From: Lachnospiraceae bacterium
GTDB lineage: Bacteria; Bacillota; Clostridia; Lachnospirales; Lachnospiraceae
Assembly (NCBI GenBank): GCA_017391545.1
Contig: JAFOYD010000007.1
Location: 1-6,147, forward strand
DNA: 6,147 nt
Reading direction: 5' to 3'
The notes under the pieces were generated by a model, which saw only the letters and a list, made by a program, of their open reading frames with translations, was not told where the DNA came from and made no database searches. The position numbers and the translations under genes are program-made. Below, one piece after another: positions 6,138-6,147 of the stretch; position 1 is the first letter of the stretch; each line of letters starts with the position of its first letter.

Positions 6138-6147
6138 ATAACACGTC

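Overview
The window looks like the chromosome of a low- to mid-GC Gram-positive anaerobe of the Clostridia, most likely Lachnospiraceae. The reasons are the dnaX-ebfC-recR gene order, strong AGGAGG-type ribosome binding sites, and a downstream LysM / DUF5711-like / CvpA trio of the kind I associate with that family. The family-level placement is inference. All recognisable genes are on the + strand and tightly packed; the largest gap between genes is about 100 bases. I see no mobile element, CRISPR array, tRNA or rRNA inside the window.

Left part (1-1875) is a replication/repair block. It holds the 3' part of dnaX (clamp-loader tau subunit; the frame is open from the left edge), ebfC/ybaB (small nucleoid-associated protein) and recR (recombination mediator). 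The spacing is 18 bases and then a 1-base TAATG overlap, so these are almost certainly one transcript. A galM aldose 1-epimerase (1907-2950) follows 31 bases after recR with its own strong ribosome binding site. It is metabolically unrelated to the block before it.

Right part (3052-6031) is a putative envelope operon. It encodes a bitopic protein with an uncharacterised cytoplasmic N-terminal domain, one membrane helix, a Ser/Thr/Glu-rich spacer and a C-terminal LysM domain. Next comes a membrane-anchored DUF5711-like protein whose outside part looks like a beta-propeller, and then a four-helix CvpA-family protein that starts at TTG. A candidate extended -10 promoter lies just before the first of the three. 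No function is known to me for the trio. It is the least explained part of the window, and a cell-wall or division-site role is only inferred.

Right edge (6109-6147) carries a near-ideal promoter, TTGACA-N17-TAAGAT with an extended -10 TG and an A-rich upstream tract, pointing out of the window. It probably drives a highly expressed gene. An rRNA operon is plausible, because in Bacillus subtilis an rRNA operon lies shortly after dnaX-yaaK-recR, but nothing of the transcribed region is visible here.
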